A stretch of DNA of 37,168 bases from JABWAM01 sp964653025. Its GTDB lineage: Bacteria > Verrucomicrobiota > Verrucomicrobiia > JABWAM01. Below are positions 23,727-31,349 of this stretch, in pieces. Location of the stretch: assembly GCA_964653025.1 (NCBI GenBank), contig CAZZBZ010000033.1, positions 1 through 37,168 on the forward strand, read 5' to 3'. The first letter of the stretch is position 1. Each line of letters opens with the position of its first letter. The translations under genes and the position numbers were made by a program. Under the pieces are notes generated by a model. That model was given only the letters and a program-made list of their open reading frames with translations, was not told where the DNA came from and searched no databases.

Positions 23727-24134
23727 TCAGGTCGTCTTGGGCGGAACCACGATGCGAACGGGAAAGGGGAAGCGGAGCTTGAGGGCGTTGTCGAGCATCA
23801 CCTCGACCCAGTAGGTGCCCTCCTGCTGGAACTGCACGTTGGCGAAGACCGTTACCTGGGTGAGGTGGTCCTCCACCGCGCGCAGATCGAGATTGCCCTG
23901 GCTGGTGGCGATCACGCTCGTGTTGTCGGGGAGGAGGAAGCGGTAGGTGGGGCGGAAGCGGCCCACCCCGCAGCACCACCGCGTGAAGAGGAGGAGTTTT
24001 TGGGCGGTCACGGGCAGGGCGGGGACCGCGATCCCGCCGAGGACGCCGACGAGCAGGAAGCTGCCGTTGACCTCCTGCCGAACATCTTCACAGAGGAGGC
24101 ATGTCTGGAGATCGGGGGGGATGGTTTCGCTCAT
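23727..24134 (-). CDS. DUF6941-like hypothetical protein
   Basis: A 135-residue protein with no signal peptide. The N-terminus has a CxxC pair (Cys12, Cys15) in QTCLLCEDVRQEVNGSFLLVGVLGG. The remainder is beta-rich, with WCCGVGRF, TYRFLLPDNTSV, VTVFANVQFQQEGTYWVEVMLDN and LRFPFPVRIVVPP, an immunoglobulin-like layout. I associate the opening (short CxxC-like start then a VRxEV...L-GV segment) with DUF6941, a family of unknown function. The Cys pair may bind a metal or be redox-active. The start is ATG 24134. It is 116 bp upstream of the GH57 start on the same strand and divergent from the PEGA lipoprotein. Confidence 0.65.
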   Translation of the reverse strand: MSETIPPDLQTCLLCEDVRQEVNGSFLLVGVLGGIAVPALPVTAQKLLLFTRWCCGVGRFRPTYRFLLPDNTSVIATSQGNLDLRAVEDHLTQVTVFANVQFQQEGTYWVEVMLDNALKLRFPFPVRIVVPPKTT

Positions 24135-24193
24135 GGGATCACCGGTTCGGACTGCAGGATGGGGCGGGGGCTCGCCCGCCGTCAAGCCGCATG

Positions 24194-24220
24194 GAGGCGG
24201 CGTGAGAAGCACGCCGCCTC
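24194..24220 (+). promoter_or_regulatory. Leader hairpin with T-rich flank before the PEGA lipoprotein gene
   Basis: A perfect 11-bp stem GAGGCGGCGTG/CACGCCGCCTC with loop AGAAG is followed by TTTATGTTTGATTTT. It has the form of an intrinsic terminator on the plus strand, yet no plus-strand gene precedes it. It lies 43 bp before the ATG at 24263. It may be an attenuator or an mRNA-stabilising leader structure, or a terminator against antisense read-through. Confidence 0.45.
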
Positions 24221-24262
24221 TTTATGTTTGATTTTGGCACCGGGCAGAGCACCTTTGCAGTC

Positions 24263-25576
24263 ATGCGTGCCAAAGTTTCAATGGCGGTTGCCGCGCTCGC
24301 GGTCCTCGTCGCATTTGGATTTTCCGGTTGCACGATGGACACGGGAGCGCCATCCCCCGGCGTGAAGGTGGATAGCGAACCGCCCGGTGCCGTGCTGAGC
24401 ATCAATGGCAAGGAAGTCGGGCGCACCCCCTACCACTGGAAGTCTCCGCCCCCCGGCAAGACGCTGCTCCAGTTCACTCGCGAGGGCTACGAGCCGCTTG
24501 ATCGCGTGGTGAACGGGGACCCTGCCGCGCTGGCCGACGTGGTGGTGAAGCTCCAGCGCCTCCTGGGACTCGTGCTTTTCCAATCCACGCCGACGGGGGC
24601 GGAGGTGACGGTCAACGGGTCATTCAAGGGAAAGGCGCCGCTGCTTTCCACCGACCTCCCCTCGGGGAAGCACAAGGTGGTTTTCCGCATCGAAGGCTAC
24701 GATCCGCGCGAGGTGGACCTTGAGATTGTTGAACGCGCCCCGCAGGTCTGCGCGATGAACATGCGATCCATCCATGCGACCGTGCGCATCGAGTCGGTGC
24801 CGCCCGGTGCGGCCGTGATGATCGATGGGATCCATAAGGGCCAGACCCCCTGCGCCGTGGAGGATGTGCTCATCGGAGACCACAAGCTCAAGGTCGTCTG
24901 CGAGGGATTCAAGGACTTCGAGACCGACCTGCGCCTCGCCCAGACCGGGATATTTCCCGTGACCGTGAAGCTGGAGGAGAGGTTTGCCTCGCTCGACGTC
25001 GTGACTCTACCCGCGGACGCGCGCGTGACGCTCAACGAAGAGTTCAAAGGGCGCAGCCCGCTCCAGGTCTCCGGCCTTCGCGACGGAACCTATACCGTGA
25101 CGATCGAGAAGACGGGCTATGACAAGATCACGCGCCAGGTCGAGATCCGCCAAAACAAGGACGCCAAGCTCGACATCAACCTCGAGAAGGGGACCGGCCT
25201 GCTCTCGCTTAACGTGTCGCCCACGGGGGCCTCCATCGTGGTGGACGGCGAGTTGAAGGGGGCGTCCGTGGAAGGGCCGTTTACCGTCGAGATGCCCCCG
25301 GGAGCCTACAAGGTGAATGTGAAGAAGGCCGGCTACCGCCCAACCACGTTCTCCCTGACCGTGGCGGCGAGGAAGACCGTCTCGCGCGATGTGAGCCTGC
25401 AGAAGATTTGGGTAAAGGACACCATGGTCGTCCTCCGCCAGGACCAGCGCGTTCGCGAGGGGATGCTCGTGGCAAAGCACCCGAACGGCACGGTCCGGAT
25501 CGAGACCTCCGTCGGGGTCCTCGAGGAATACACCGCCGACGAGGTCCAGTCCGTGACGCCGATCAAGGCGCCCTGA
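24263..25576 (+). CDS. PEGA-domain repeat lipoprotein
   Basis: A predicted lipoprotein of 437 residues. The signal peptide (MRAKVSMAVAALAVLVAFGFSG) is followed by Cys23. An in-frame ATG at 24224 would add 13 residues before the signal and is less likely. Five PEGA units follow, each of the form V(x)P-P-G-A/T-(x)-V-(x)-I-(x)-G: VDSEPPGAVLSINGKEVGRTP (~35), STPTGAEVTVNGSFKGKAP, ESVPPGAAVMIDGIHKGQTP, TLPADARVTLNEEFKGRSP and NVSPTGASIVVDGELKGAS, each closing with a GYD- or GY-type turn. These beta-domains act in surface or periplasmic scaffolding. The C-terminal ~65 residues are a non-repeat region (MVVLRQDQRVREGMLVAKHP). The partner and substrate are unknown. It converges with the GH88 gene 8 bp away. 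Confidence 0.85.
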   Translation: MRAKVSMAVAALAVLVAFGFSGCTMDTGAPSPGVKVDSEPPGAVLSINGKEVGRTPYHWKSPPPGKTLLQFTREGYEPLDRVVNGDPAALADVVVKLQRLLGLVLFQSTPTGAEVTVNGSFKGKAPLLSTDLPSGKHKVVFRIEGYDPREVDLEIVERAPQVCAMNMRSIHATVRIESVPPGAAVMIDGIHKGQTPCAVEDVLIGDHKLKVVCEGFKDFETDLRLAQTGIFPVTVKLEERFASLDVVTLPADARVTLNEEFKGRSPLQVSGLRDGTYTVTIEKTGYDKITRQVEIRQNKDAKLDINLEKGTGLLSLNVSPTGASIVVDGELKGASVEGPFTVEMPPGAYKVNVKKAGYRPTTFSLTVAARKTVSRDVSLQKIWVKDTMVVLRQDQRVREGMLVAKHPNGTVRIETSVGVLEEYTADEVQSVTPIKAP

Positions 25577-25584
25577 TCGGGATC

Positions 25585-26961
25585 TCAGATGTCGAAGAAG
25601 TGCGGGGCGGGTTTGCCTTCCGCCTCGCGGAGGAGGAGCAGGGCGAGCTCGCGGGCGTGGTAGTCGCCCCACATCGAGGATTCGCCGCACGGGACTTTCT
25701 CGCCCCTCGGGACGTAATCCCATCCGTTCGGGCGATGGTAGACCGAGTGGAGGAGGAGGCCCTGGTGCTTCGCGTCGGTGGAGAGGTAGGGCTCTCCGAA
25801 GAGGGTGTCCGCCACGACGAGGGCGAGATGTTGGTAGTAGGCGCCCTCGCGGCGGCCCTTGCGGTCGAGCCAGCTCCCGAAGCGCCAGAGGCCCTGGGCC
25901 GCGATCGCGGCCGCCGAGCTGTCCACCGGCTCGTGGTCGTTGAACGGGTCCGACGGGCGGGAAAGGTAGTCGCCCATCTTCACGAGGCCGGGGGCGCCGG
26001 TGTCCCAGTAGGGCACGCCGTCGGGAGGGGTGTTCTCGACGTAGAAGTCGCACGTCGCGCCGGCGGCTTTCACCATCATCGCCTCGATCGCCTTCCGCCC
26101 GCCGAGGGGCTTCAACTCGGCGTCGGCGCGGGTGTCGAGCCATTCGAGCTGCTCGGCGTAGCCACACATGATCCACGCGAGCCCGCGGGTCCAGGTACTG
26201 AAGGGGGAGTAGCCCTGCTGGGAACTTGGACAGCGATAGTTGCCGTCGTTTGTGTTGAAGATGGACTCGTGGGCGACGCGCCCGCGGACGTCGTACACGT
26301 CGCGCCCCTCACCGTACCAGATGTTGGACTTCGCGGTGACCGTCGCGTGGTGGACGAGCCGTTCCAGCAGGGAGATGCGGCGGTCCATCTCGCCCATGAG
26401 GCAGTGGCCGAGTTGGTGGGCGATGGCGAGCGAACGGAGCGAGCGGATCGTGTCGGCAAACAGGGAGTGCGGGCCGTTGAAGGAATAGATGTAGCCGCGA
26501 CCATCGGAGGTGCGCGACCAGCGGGCGGCCTGGACAGCCCCGCTCACCTTGAGCGCCAGTTCGGCGAAGTTTCGCTCACTCTCATTCCTCGGGATCCTTC
26601 CGCTGCGCATGAGGCGGAGGAGGTTTCCGTAGGTGCTCACGTTGTTGAAGCCGTGGTCGTGGACCCCGATGTGCGAGACGTGGCTGGCCATCACCTCGAC
26701 GACCCGCTTGCGGGCGTGGTCGAGGAACCACTTCCCGCCGTCGGCGTCGAACTGGAGCAGGGCGGAGCCGAACTGGAAACCCTGCGTCCATTCCGTCCAG
26801 CCCCGGGAGGTGTAGCGACCCTTGACCGTAAAGACGGGGGTGCCCTTGGCGGGATCCCATCCCTTTTCGACGGAGCGGATCTTGGCGGCGGAAAGGTCGA
26901 AGAGCCGTTCGATCTTCGGCTTGAGCGAACGGAGCGAGAGGGATTGGTCGGGAGTGATCAT
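25585..26961 (-). CDS. Glycoside hydrolase family 88 (unsaturated glucuronyl hydrolase type)
   Basis: An (alpha/alpha)6-barrel glycosidase of 458 residues without a signal peptide, expected to hydrate and remove unsaturated uronic acids released by polysaccharide lyases. Motifs are RGWTEWTQGFQFGSALLQF near the start, VHDHGFNNVSTYG (aligned with the family's catalytic HD-GF segment), TNDGNYRCPSSQQGYSPFSTWTRGLAW (substrate-binding, ~250), and WDTGAPG with EPVDSSAAAIAAQGLW. It ends with SSMWGDYHAREL. The start is ATG 26961; a heptamer array replaces the ribosome site. No polysaccharide lyase or sulfatase is nearby, so the substrate could be pectin-, heparin- or hyaluronate-like. I have not verified both catalytic aspartates. 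Confidence 0.8.
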   Translation of the reverse strand: MITPDQSLSLRSLKPKIERLFDLSAAKIRSVEKGWDPAKGTPVFTVKGRYTSRGWTEWTQGFQFGSALLQFDADGGKWFLDHARKRVVEVMASHVSHIGVHDHGFNNVSTYGNLLRLMRSGRIPRNESERNFAELALKVSGAVQAARWSRTSDGRGYIYSFNGPHSLFADTIRSLRSLAIAHQLGHCLMGEMDRRISLLERLVHHATVTAKSNIWYGEGRDVYDVRGRVAHESIFNTNDGNYRCPSSQQGYSPFSTWTRGLAWIMCGYAEQLEWLDTRADAELKPLGGRKAIEAMMVKAAGATCDFYVENTPPDGVPYWDTGAPGLVKMGDYLSRPSDPFNDHEPVDSSAAAIAAQGLWRFGSWLDRKGRREGAYYQHLALVVADTLFGEPYLSTDAKHQGLLLHSVYHRPNGWDYVPRGEKVPCGESSMWGDYHARELALLLLREAEGKPAPHFFDI

Positions 26962-26965
26962 ATAA

Positions 26966-27000
26966 GGCGGTGAGCAGTGAGCAGTGAGCGGTGAGCAGGA
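26966..27000. repeat. Heptamer tandem repeats (AGCRGTG), five units, upstream of the GH88 gene
   Basis: Units are GGCGGTG, AGCAGTG, AGCAGTG, AGCGGTG, AGCAGGA, from 5 to 39 bp upstream of the GH88 ATG. The final unit AGCAGGA is shared with the array at 23623-23664. No Shine-Dalgarno lies between the array and the ATG. Confidence 0.8.
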
Positions 27001-27075
27001 AAGAAGAAGTGCGCAGCGAGGGATGGGATGACGGTCATGGGTCCTGGTGCCTCGACGCGGACGTTGAGTATCCCC

Positions 27076-27873
27076 TCACAGGGTCCGCAGGTGGAAGCCG
27101 CCGTCCACGTTGATGACCTCGCCGGTGGAGAAGGGGAGGGCGTCGGCCGCGAGGGCGACCACGGCTTTGCCGACGTCTTCTGGTGTGCCCCATCGGCGGA
27201 TCGGAGTGAGGCCGCCGGCGATGAGTTGGTCGTACTTCTCCTTCACGGGGCCGGTCATGTCGGTGGCGATGATCCCGGGGCGGATCTCGTAGGCAAGGAT
27301 GCCAAGGCTGGCGAGGCGGGCGGCGAAGAGCGGGGTGAGCATCGCGAGGGCCGCCTTCGAGATGCAGTAATCGCCGCGGTTCACGCTCGCGGTGTAGGCG
27401 GAGATCGAGGAGATGGTGACGACCTTCGGTCGGTCGCCGCGCGCCTGCCATGTTTTCGCGGTGTCGTTCCAGTGGCGGGCGACGAGCTGGGTGAGGAAGA
27501 AGGGGCCCTTGACGTTGATGGCGACGAGTCGGTCGAAGCTCTCCTCGGTGGCGTCGAGGAGGTCGGCGCGGACGGAGGGGGCGACTCCGGCGTTGTTGAC
27601 GAGGAGATCGATCCTGCCGAAGCGCTGGAGGGTTTCCGAGACGAGGCGGCGACGGTCGGCGTCCTTCGAGATGTCGGCCTGAACTGGCTCGAAGAGGACG
27701 GGGGCACCCTTCGGGGCGGCGGCCTCGCAGAGGCGGCCGCACTCCCCGGCGGCCTCCTGGTTGCCGGCGTAGTTGATCGCTACGCCGTAACCTGCGCGGG
27801 CAAGGGCGATCGCGACGCCGCGGCCGATGCCGCGGGACGCGCCGGTCACGAGGGCAACGGGGGCGGGATGCAT
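27076..27873 (-). CDS. Short-chain dehydrogenase/reductase (3-ketoacyl-ACP reductase-like)
   Basis: An NAD(P)-dependent SDR of 265 residues from ATG 27873. Cofactor-binding TGASRGIGRG is at ~10-19, NNAGVAP is central, then the catalytic set Ser in VTISSISAY and Tyr/Lys in YCISK. The end has RPGIIATDMTG and NVDGGFHLRTL, the classical C-terminus of the FabG group. A basic loop after the cofactor motif and an insertion (HWNDTAKTWQARGDRP) before VVTISS lengthen it compared with the usual ~245 residues. Whether it reduces ketoacyl-ACP or a sugar or alcohol is not determined. It is a single gene; frames extending upstream are not supported. The opposite strand begins DUF5069 about 180 bp away. Confidence 0.88.
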   Translation of the reverse strand: MHPAPVALVTGASRGIGRGVAIALARAGYGVAINYAGNQEAAGECGRLCEAAAPKGAPVLFEPVQADISKDADRRRLVSETLQRFGRIDLLVNNAGVAPSVRADLLDATEESFDRLVAINVKGPFFLTQLVARHWNDTAKTWQARGDRPKVVTISSISAYTASVNRGDYCISKAALAMLTPLFAARLASLGILAYEIRPGIIATDMTGPVKEKYDQLIAGGLTPIRRWGTPEDVGKAVVALAADALPFSTGEVINVDGGFHLRTL

Positions 27874-28054
27874 GGGGACCCGTTGTGCCGCACAGCCGCG
27901 TGTCAGGCAAGGCGGAAGGAGAGACGGACCGCGCGCCGGGCGGGGCTGTGTCGTGCCCATGCGAAGCTGAGTCGTGCAAACCCGTAAGAAATGCAATGCA
28001 CCCAGGAACGTCGCGGCGCTTGCGCTCGGAGGATTTCGGTGAGAGCTTGCCTCC

Positions 28055-28471
28055 ATGAGTAAAGCTCCCCTTCGCAGTCCCCGCCAGATGCTGGCGGGAT
28101 GGGTCCATCTGGCGCGGTTCGTGGACAAGATCCGTCTGTACCACGACGGGAAGCTTCCCGCTGATTACCAAGCCAACTTCTGCGGTGGCTTCGATGGCCG
28201 TTGGTTGGAGGCTTCGGGGGTGAACAAGGAGACTTTTCTCGAGGCGGTTCGTGCCGCGAAGGATGACGCCGCGGTCGAACAGTGGGTCCGTGCGAACGTC
28301 CGCAAGACCCCTGCCGAGATCGAGGTATTCAACCGCTTCGTCCTGAATCGCGGCCGCAGTGACGAGATGTCCGCACGATTGGTCGAGCGCAAGAAGGAGT
28401 CCGGTCTCGAGGGGCGCACGGATATCCAGACCTTCGTGGATTTCATTGATGCCGACGAGGGCAGGCTCTGA
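28055..28471 (+). CDS. DUF5069 domain protein
   Basis: A 138-residue cytoplasmic protein of unknown function. It has the DUF5069 pattern: SPRQMLAGWVHLARFVDKIRLYHDGKLPADY (~8-38), CGGFDGRWLEASG, FLEAVRAAKDDAAVEQWV, TPAEIEVFNRFVLNRGRSDE, and DIQTFVDFIDADEGR. The proteins are common in Verrucomicrobia and planctomycete-like groups, which supports the proposed lineage. The start is ATG 28055; a purine run GAGAG lies 10 bases upstream. It is followed by the MGDG-synthase-like gene in the same direction after 113 bp. Confidence 0.8.
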   Translation: MSKAPLRSPRQMLAGWVHLARFVDKIRLYHDGKLPADYQANFCGGFDGRWLEASGVNKETFLEAVRAAKDDAAVEQWVRANVRKTPAEIEVFNRFVLNRGRSDEMSARLVERKKESGLEGRTDIQTFVDFIDADEGRL

Positions 28472-28584
28472 TCGTAGGTGATCGAGGCGGAGAACGCCGT
28501 GCTCGTGAGGCGTCGTTTCATGGCATGGGGTGATCCCGTTTCGGAGGGGTGGGCCTTGTCGCCCGATCGCCAGTTCTCCGAAAT

Positions 28585-29877
28585 ATGAACGTCCGAAAAC
28601 TTCAGCATGCTGAACGGCTGACAAATCCCGTGCGGAGGATCCTCATCCTTACCGCGGGGTTCGGTGCCGGTCACAACGCGGCGGCGTTCGGGCTCCGCGA
28701 TGCGATCGAGGAGGTGAGCGAGGATGCGAAGGTCGAGGTCCTGGATCTTTTTTGCCACTGCTACGGGAAGATTTACAAATGGGTCTCGAAGCTTTTTCTC
28801 GGGATGGTCCAGCACACCCCGTCCCTCTGGGGAGGCATGTACCAGATGCTCGACAAGACCTCCCTCCTTGAGCGTCAGATGGCCTTGCTCTCGAAACCGA
28901 GCGAGGCGCTTCGCGATATCCTCAAAGCCACCGAGTTTGACGCGCTCGTTTCCACCTACCCCGCCTACAGCTATGTGGCGAACCGGATTTTTCGCGACCA
29001 CCACGAGCGCCCAATCCCATTCATCACGGTCGTCACCGATTCCAACACGGTTCACTCTTCCTGGTATGGAGCCCCTTCCGATGCCTGGGTGGTATCGAAC
29101 GCTTCCACCGCGCAGGCCATGGTGGATGCGGGGGTGCCCGAAGAGAAGATTCACCCTCTCGGCTTTCCCGTCTCACCCCGTTTTTTGGCGCTCGCATCGC
29201 AGCCGCCGCCACCTCTCCCCTCGCGTGACGAGCCCCTCCGCGTCCTTTACCTGATTCACCACGGCAAGAAGCGGGTGGGGAAGGTTCTCGATGACCTTCT
29301 GGCCATCCCGCACCTTCGGCTGACGATCACCTGCAGTGCCGACGCCAACCTTCGGGCCAAGATGATCGAGCGGACGCGGCGCCATGGGAACCGCGTTCGC
29401 GTCCTGGGCTGGACGAACCGAATGCCCGACCTGCTTGCGACCCACCACCTTGTGATCACCAAGGCGGGCGGGGCGATTACCCAGGAGGCGATTGCCGCCC
29501 GCTGCCCGTTGGTCATCAACCAGGTTTTACCGGGTCAGGAGGAAGGCAACGCCCGACTGGTCGAGAACCTTGGACTGGGGACCGTGGCCATGGATGACGC
29601 CTCGGTGGTTATGGTGGTGCGGGGCGTGGCCAGCGACCGGGGGGTAACCTGGAGGAAATGGCGTCGGGCGCTCGAACAGCACAGCCGGTCCGACGCTGCC
29701 CTCCGGATTGCCGAGTTCGTGCTGCGCCGAGGGAGTGCTTCTGAAGGAGGGTGCCATCCCCAAGCCGGACCCAGCGCGGGTTCCCGGTCCATTCCGAGAG
29801 TCGTTTCAAGACCCCATCCGCATCCACCCCGTACATGTGGAGGTGGTGGTTCTTGGCGCGCGAGAAATCCTGGCTAG
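28585..29877 (+). CDS. MGDG synthase/UgtP-like glycosyltransferase
   Basis: A GT-B glycosyltransferase related to monogalactosyldiacylglycerol synthase and bacterial UgtP, which transfer sugar to diacylglycerol at the membrane face. The N-terminal domain opens RRILILTAGFGAGHNAAAFGLRDAI (~20-44) and has ASTAQAMVDAGVPEEKIHPLGFPVSPRF. The GT28 C-terminal half carries VLYLIHHGKKRV, GWTNRMPDLLATHHLVITKAGGAITQEAI, and VINQVLPGQEEGNARLVENLGLG, the nucleotide-sugar site. I prefer ATG 28585 (430 residues) over an in-frame GTG at 28549 that has GGAGGGG. The last ~45 residues are Pro/Arg/His-rich low-complexity sequence and may be read-through after a lost stop. It overlaps the convergent DUF4410 gene by 4 bp. 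Confidence 0.85.
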   Translation: MNVRKLQHAERLTNPVRRILILTAGFGAGHNAAAFGLRDAIEEVSEDAKVEVLDLFCHCYGKIYKWVSKLFLGMVQHTPSLWGGMYQMLDKTSLLERQMALLSKPSEALRDILKATEFDALVSTYPAYSYVANRIFRDHHERPIPFITVVTDSNTVHSSWYGAPSDAWVVSNASTAQAMVDAGVPEEKIHPLGFPVSPRFLALASQPPPPLPSRDEPLRVLYLIHHGKKRVGKVLDDLLAIPHLRLTITCSADANLRAKMIERTRRHGNRVRVLGWTNRMPDLLATHHLVITKAGGAITQEAIAARCPLVINQVLPGQEEGNARLVENLGLGTVAMDDASVVMVVRGVASDRGVTWRKWRRALEQHSRSDAALRIAEFVLRRGSASEGGCHPQAGPSAGSRSIPRVVSRPHPHPPRTCGGGGSWRARNPG

Positions 29878-30548
29878 TTTTCTCTTTTCGGGACGAGGGC
29901 GTCCTCGGGGAGGATCCAGCCTTGGAGCGCCATGTATTCGGAGAGGGTGGCAATGATCATCTTCGCGGTGCGGGCGCAGTCCTCGCTCACCCCCTTGCCC
30001 ACGCCGGTCGCCGCGCTCACCGCCACTCCGGACAGGCCGCCCCCCGTGATCGCGCCGGGTTCGGCCCCGCTGCCACCGGTGGTCTCAAAGTTGAGAAAGC
30101 GTCGATCCGGGTTGGGCCCCAGGTCGTCGACGCGGACGGCGGTTTCCATTTTGGTTCCGCCGGCCCCGAAGCCGATGACCATGCGGAGGGCGCGGCTGCC
30201 CTGGTTCACCCGCGTGAAGTGGCCGGTGATCAGCCATCCCGTCTCCCCCTTGGGATAGGCGCTCACGGCGCGGGCGGTCACCCCGAGGTGTTTTTGGGCC
30301 AGGGCGACGAGGTAATCCTGCATCACCGTGGCGAGATCCTTCTTGAACTGGGCGAGTTCGTCGGCCACACGGTCCACGTTGAACTCCCCCTGGTCGATGG
30401 CGAAGGGCTGCACATAGATCACGGAAGGTCGGGTGGCAGCCTTTTCGGGCGCATCGTGCCGCACGCGAGTGACACTGACCGATGCGCATCCGCCGAGGAG
30501 GAGAGGGATGGCGAAGGAGATGACCGGGAGGAGGTGTTTCACGGGCAC
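29874..30548 (-). CDS. DUF4410 domain lipoprotein
   Basis: A predicted lipoprotein of 224 residues. The signal (MPVKHLLPVISFAIPLLLGG) ends in Cys21, followed by a short linker and RPSVIYVQPFAIDQGEF. The remainder has the DUF4410 plan: FKKDLATVMQDYLVALAQKHLG, YPKGETGWLITGHFTRVNQGSRALRMVIGFGAGGTKMETAVRV, a Gly-rich loop, and VGKGVSEDCARTAKMIIATLSEYM. Function is unknown. The codon at 30548 is GTG; an ATG two bases upstream (30550) is out of frame and closes after three codons. It is convergent with the glycosyltransferase and overlaps its end. Confidence 0.78.
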   Translation of the reverse strand: MPVKHLLPVISFAIPLLLGGCASVSVTRVRHDAPEKAATRPSVIYVQPFAIDQGEFNVDRVADELAQFKKDLATVMQDYLVALAQKHLGVTARAVSAYPKGETGWLITGHFTRVNQGSRALRMVIGFGAGGTKMETAVRVDDLGPNPDRRFLNFETTGGSGAEPGAITGGGLSGVAVSAATGVGKGVSEDCARTAKMIIATLSEYMALQGWILPEDALVPKREN

Positions 30549-30702
30549 ATGATGCCCACGCCCTGTCGGACATCAAGGAAGGAAAATGGGCCGTGGGAAG
30601 GTCACCTGCAGGACGGAATTCAGCGTCTGCATGCCTGCGCTTTCGTGCTCCCATCAATCATGAAAACCGTACCGACCCAGAAAGGAATATGAAGACAATG
30701 TA

Positions 30703-30730
30703 TTGACAAACGGCATACACACAATATATT
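30703..30730 (+). promoter_or_regulatory. Sigma-70-like promoter for the toxin-antitoxin operon
   Basis: A perfect TTGACA at 30703-30708 and TATATT at 30725-30730 are 16 bp apart. The toxin's GTG begins at 30737, six bases after the -10 box, so transcription would start at or beside the start codon and the toxin mRNA would be leaderless. The sequence is AT-rich compared with its surroundings; the flanking AATATATT could be part of an operator. Confidence 0.65.
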
Positions 30731-30736
30731 TCAATC

Positions 30737-31009
30737 GTGAGAAACATCCGATGGGATGAGCGAAAGAATGAATGGCTGAAACAGAACCGTGGCCTGGGAT
30801 TTGAACGCATTGTCGTTCTGATGGAGCAGGGGCAGGTTTTGGAGGTTATGGATCACCCTTCCCCCGAAAGGTATCCCAGACAGAAAATAGCGATTGTTGA
30901 AATAGACGGGTATGCATATCTCGTCCCTTACGTGGATGATGGAGAGGATATTTTTCTAAAAACAATGATTCCGAGCCGAAAGGCGACAAAGAAATATTTG
31001 AAAGGATAA
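30737..31009 (+). CDS. BrnT-like toxin of a type II toxin-antitoxin system
   Basis: A 90-residue small protein resembling the BrnT ribonuclease toxin fold: RNIRWDERKNEWLKQNRGLGFERIVVLMEQGQVLEVMDHP, then PRQKIAIVEIDGYAYLVPYVDDGEDIFLKTMIPSRKATKKYL. BrnT family proteins cleave RNA and are bound by a small cognate antitoxin. The start is GTG 30737, fixed by the promoter just upstream; no other in-frame start exists for 28 residues. It is followed by the antitoxin gene two bases after its stop. Codon use and GC are lower than in the neighbours, suggesting recent horizontal gain. Toxin-first order matches brnTA. Confidence 0.8.
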   Translation: MRNIRWDERKNEWLKQNRGLGFERIVVLMEQGQVLEVMDHPSPERYPRQKIAIVEIDGYAYLVPYVDDGEDIFLKTMIPSRKATKKYLKG

Positions 31010-31011
31010 AC

Positions 31012-31296
31012 ATGAAAAAGCAGGCCATGGATTCGGAAGAGAAAAAGATTCTGGCGTCATACGAGCGCAACGAATGGCGTCCGGTAAAAAACGGCGGCGC
31101 AGAGATTGCCAGGTTGCGACAGTACGCTCGCAACACTCTCCAGAAAAACAAACGGATTAACATCCGGTTGGCGGGGCAAGATCTGGCTGGCATCCAAACG
31201 AGGGCCGTTGAGGAAGGAATGCCCTATCAAACGCTGATTTCGAGCATTCTGCATAAATATCTTTCTGGCCGATTGATCGAAAGAAAAACGGTCTGA
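31012..31296 (+). CDS. Antitoxin of the BrnA/CopG type
   Basis: A 94-residue basic protein that should bind the toxin and repress the operon. After a polar N-terminus (EEKKILASYERNEWRPVKN), the C-terminal half has a ribbon-helix-helix-like section: NKRINIRLAGQDLAGIQTRAVEEGMPYQTLISSILHKYLSGRLIE. The strand KRINIRL followed by a helix and EGMPYQTLI is typical of CopG/RHH-type antitoxins of this kind. ATG 31012 has AAAGGA at 31001-31006, with five bases between. Two bases separate it from the toxin stop. The C-terminal KYLSGRLIE is strongly shared with known sequences paired with BrnT-like toxins. Confidence 0.8.
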   Translation: MKKQAMDSEEKKILASYERNEWRPVKNGGAEIARLRQYARNTLQKNKRINIRLAGQDLAGIQTRAVEEGMPYQTLISSILHKYLSGRLIERKTV

Positions 31297-31349
31297 TACA
31301 TGAAGAAGGAACATTTCACGGAACTCGGGCGCCGTACCGCGTGTGTGCC

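Noticed and set aside
25408..26973. 521-residue plus-strand open frame opposite the GH88 gene
   Set aside because: Antisense shadow with Val/Gly/Glu-biased composition; the minus strand carries GH88 motifs.
23623..27000. CRISPR array interpretation of the heptamer repeats
   Set aside because: Units are 7 bp with no spacers and there are no cas genes in the window.
29740..29953. Minus-strand frame including KNHHLHMYGVDADGVL and TGNPRWVRLGDG
   Set aside because: It reads more protein-like than most shadows and I could not dismiss it quickly, but it lies opposite the glycosyltransferase tail and the DUF4410 gene, has no clear start site, and matches no family I know. Kept only as a note.
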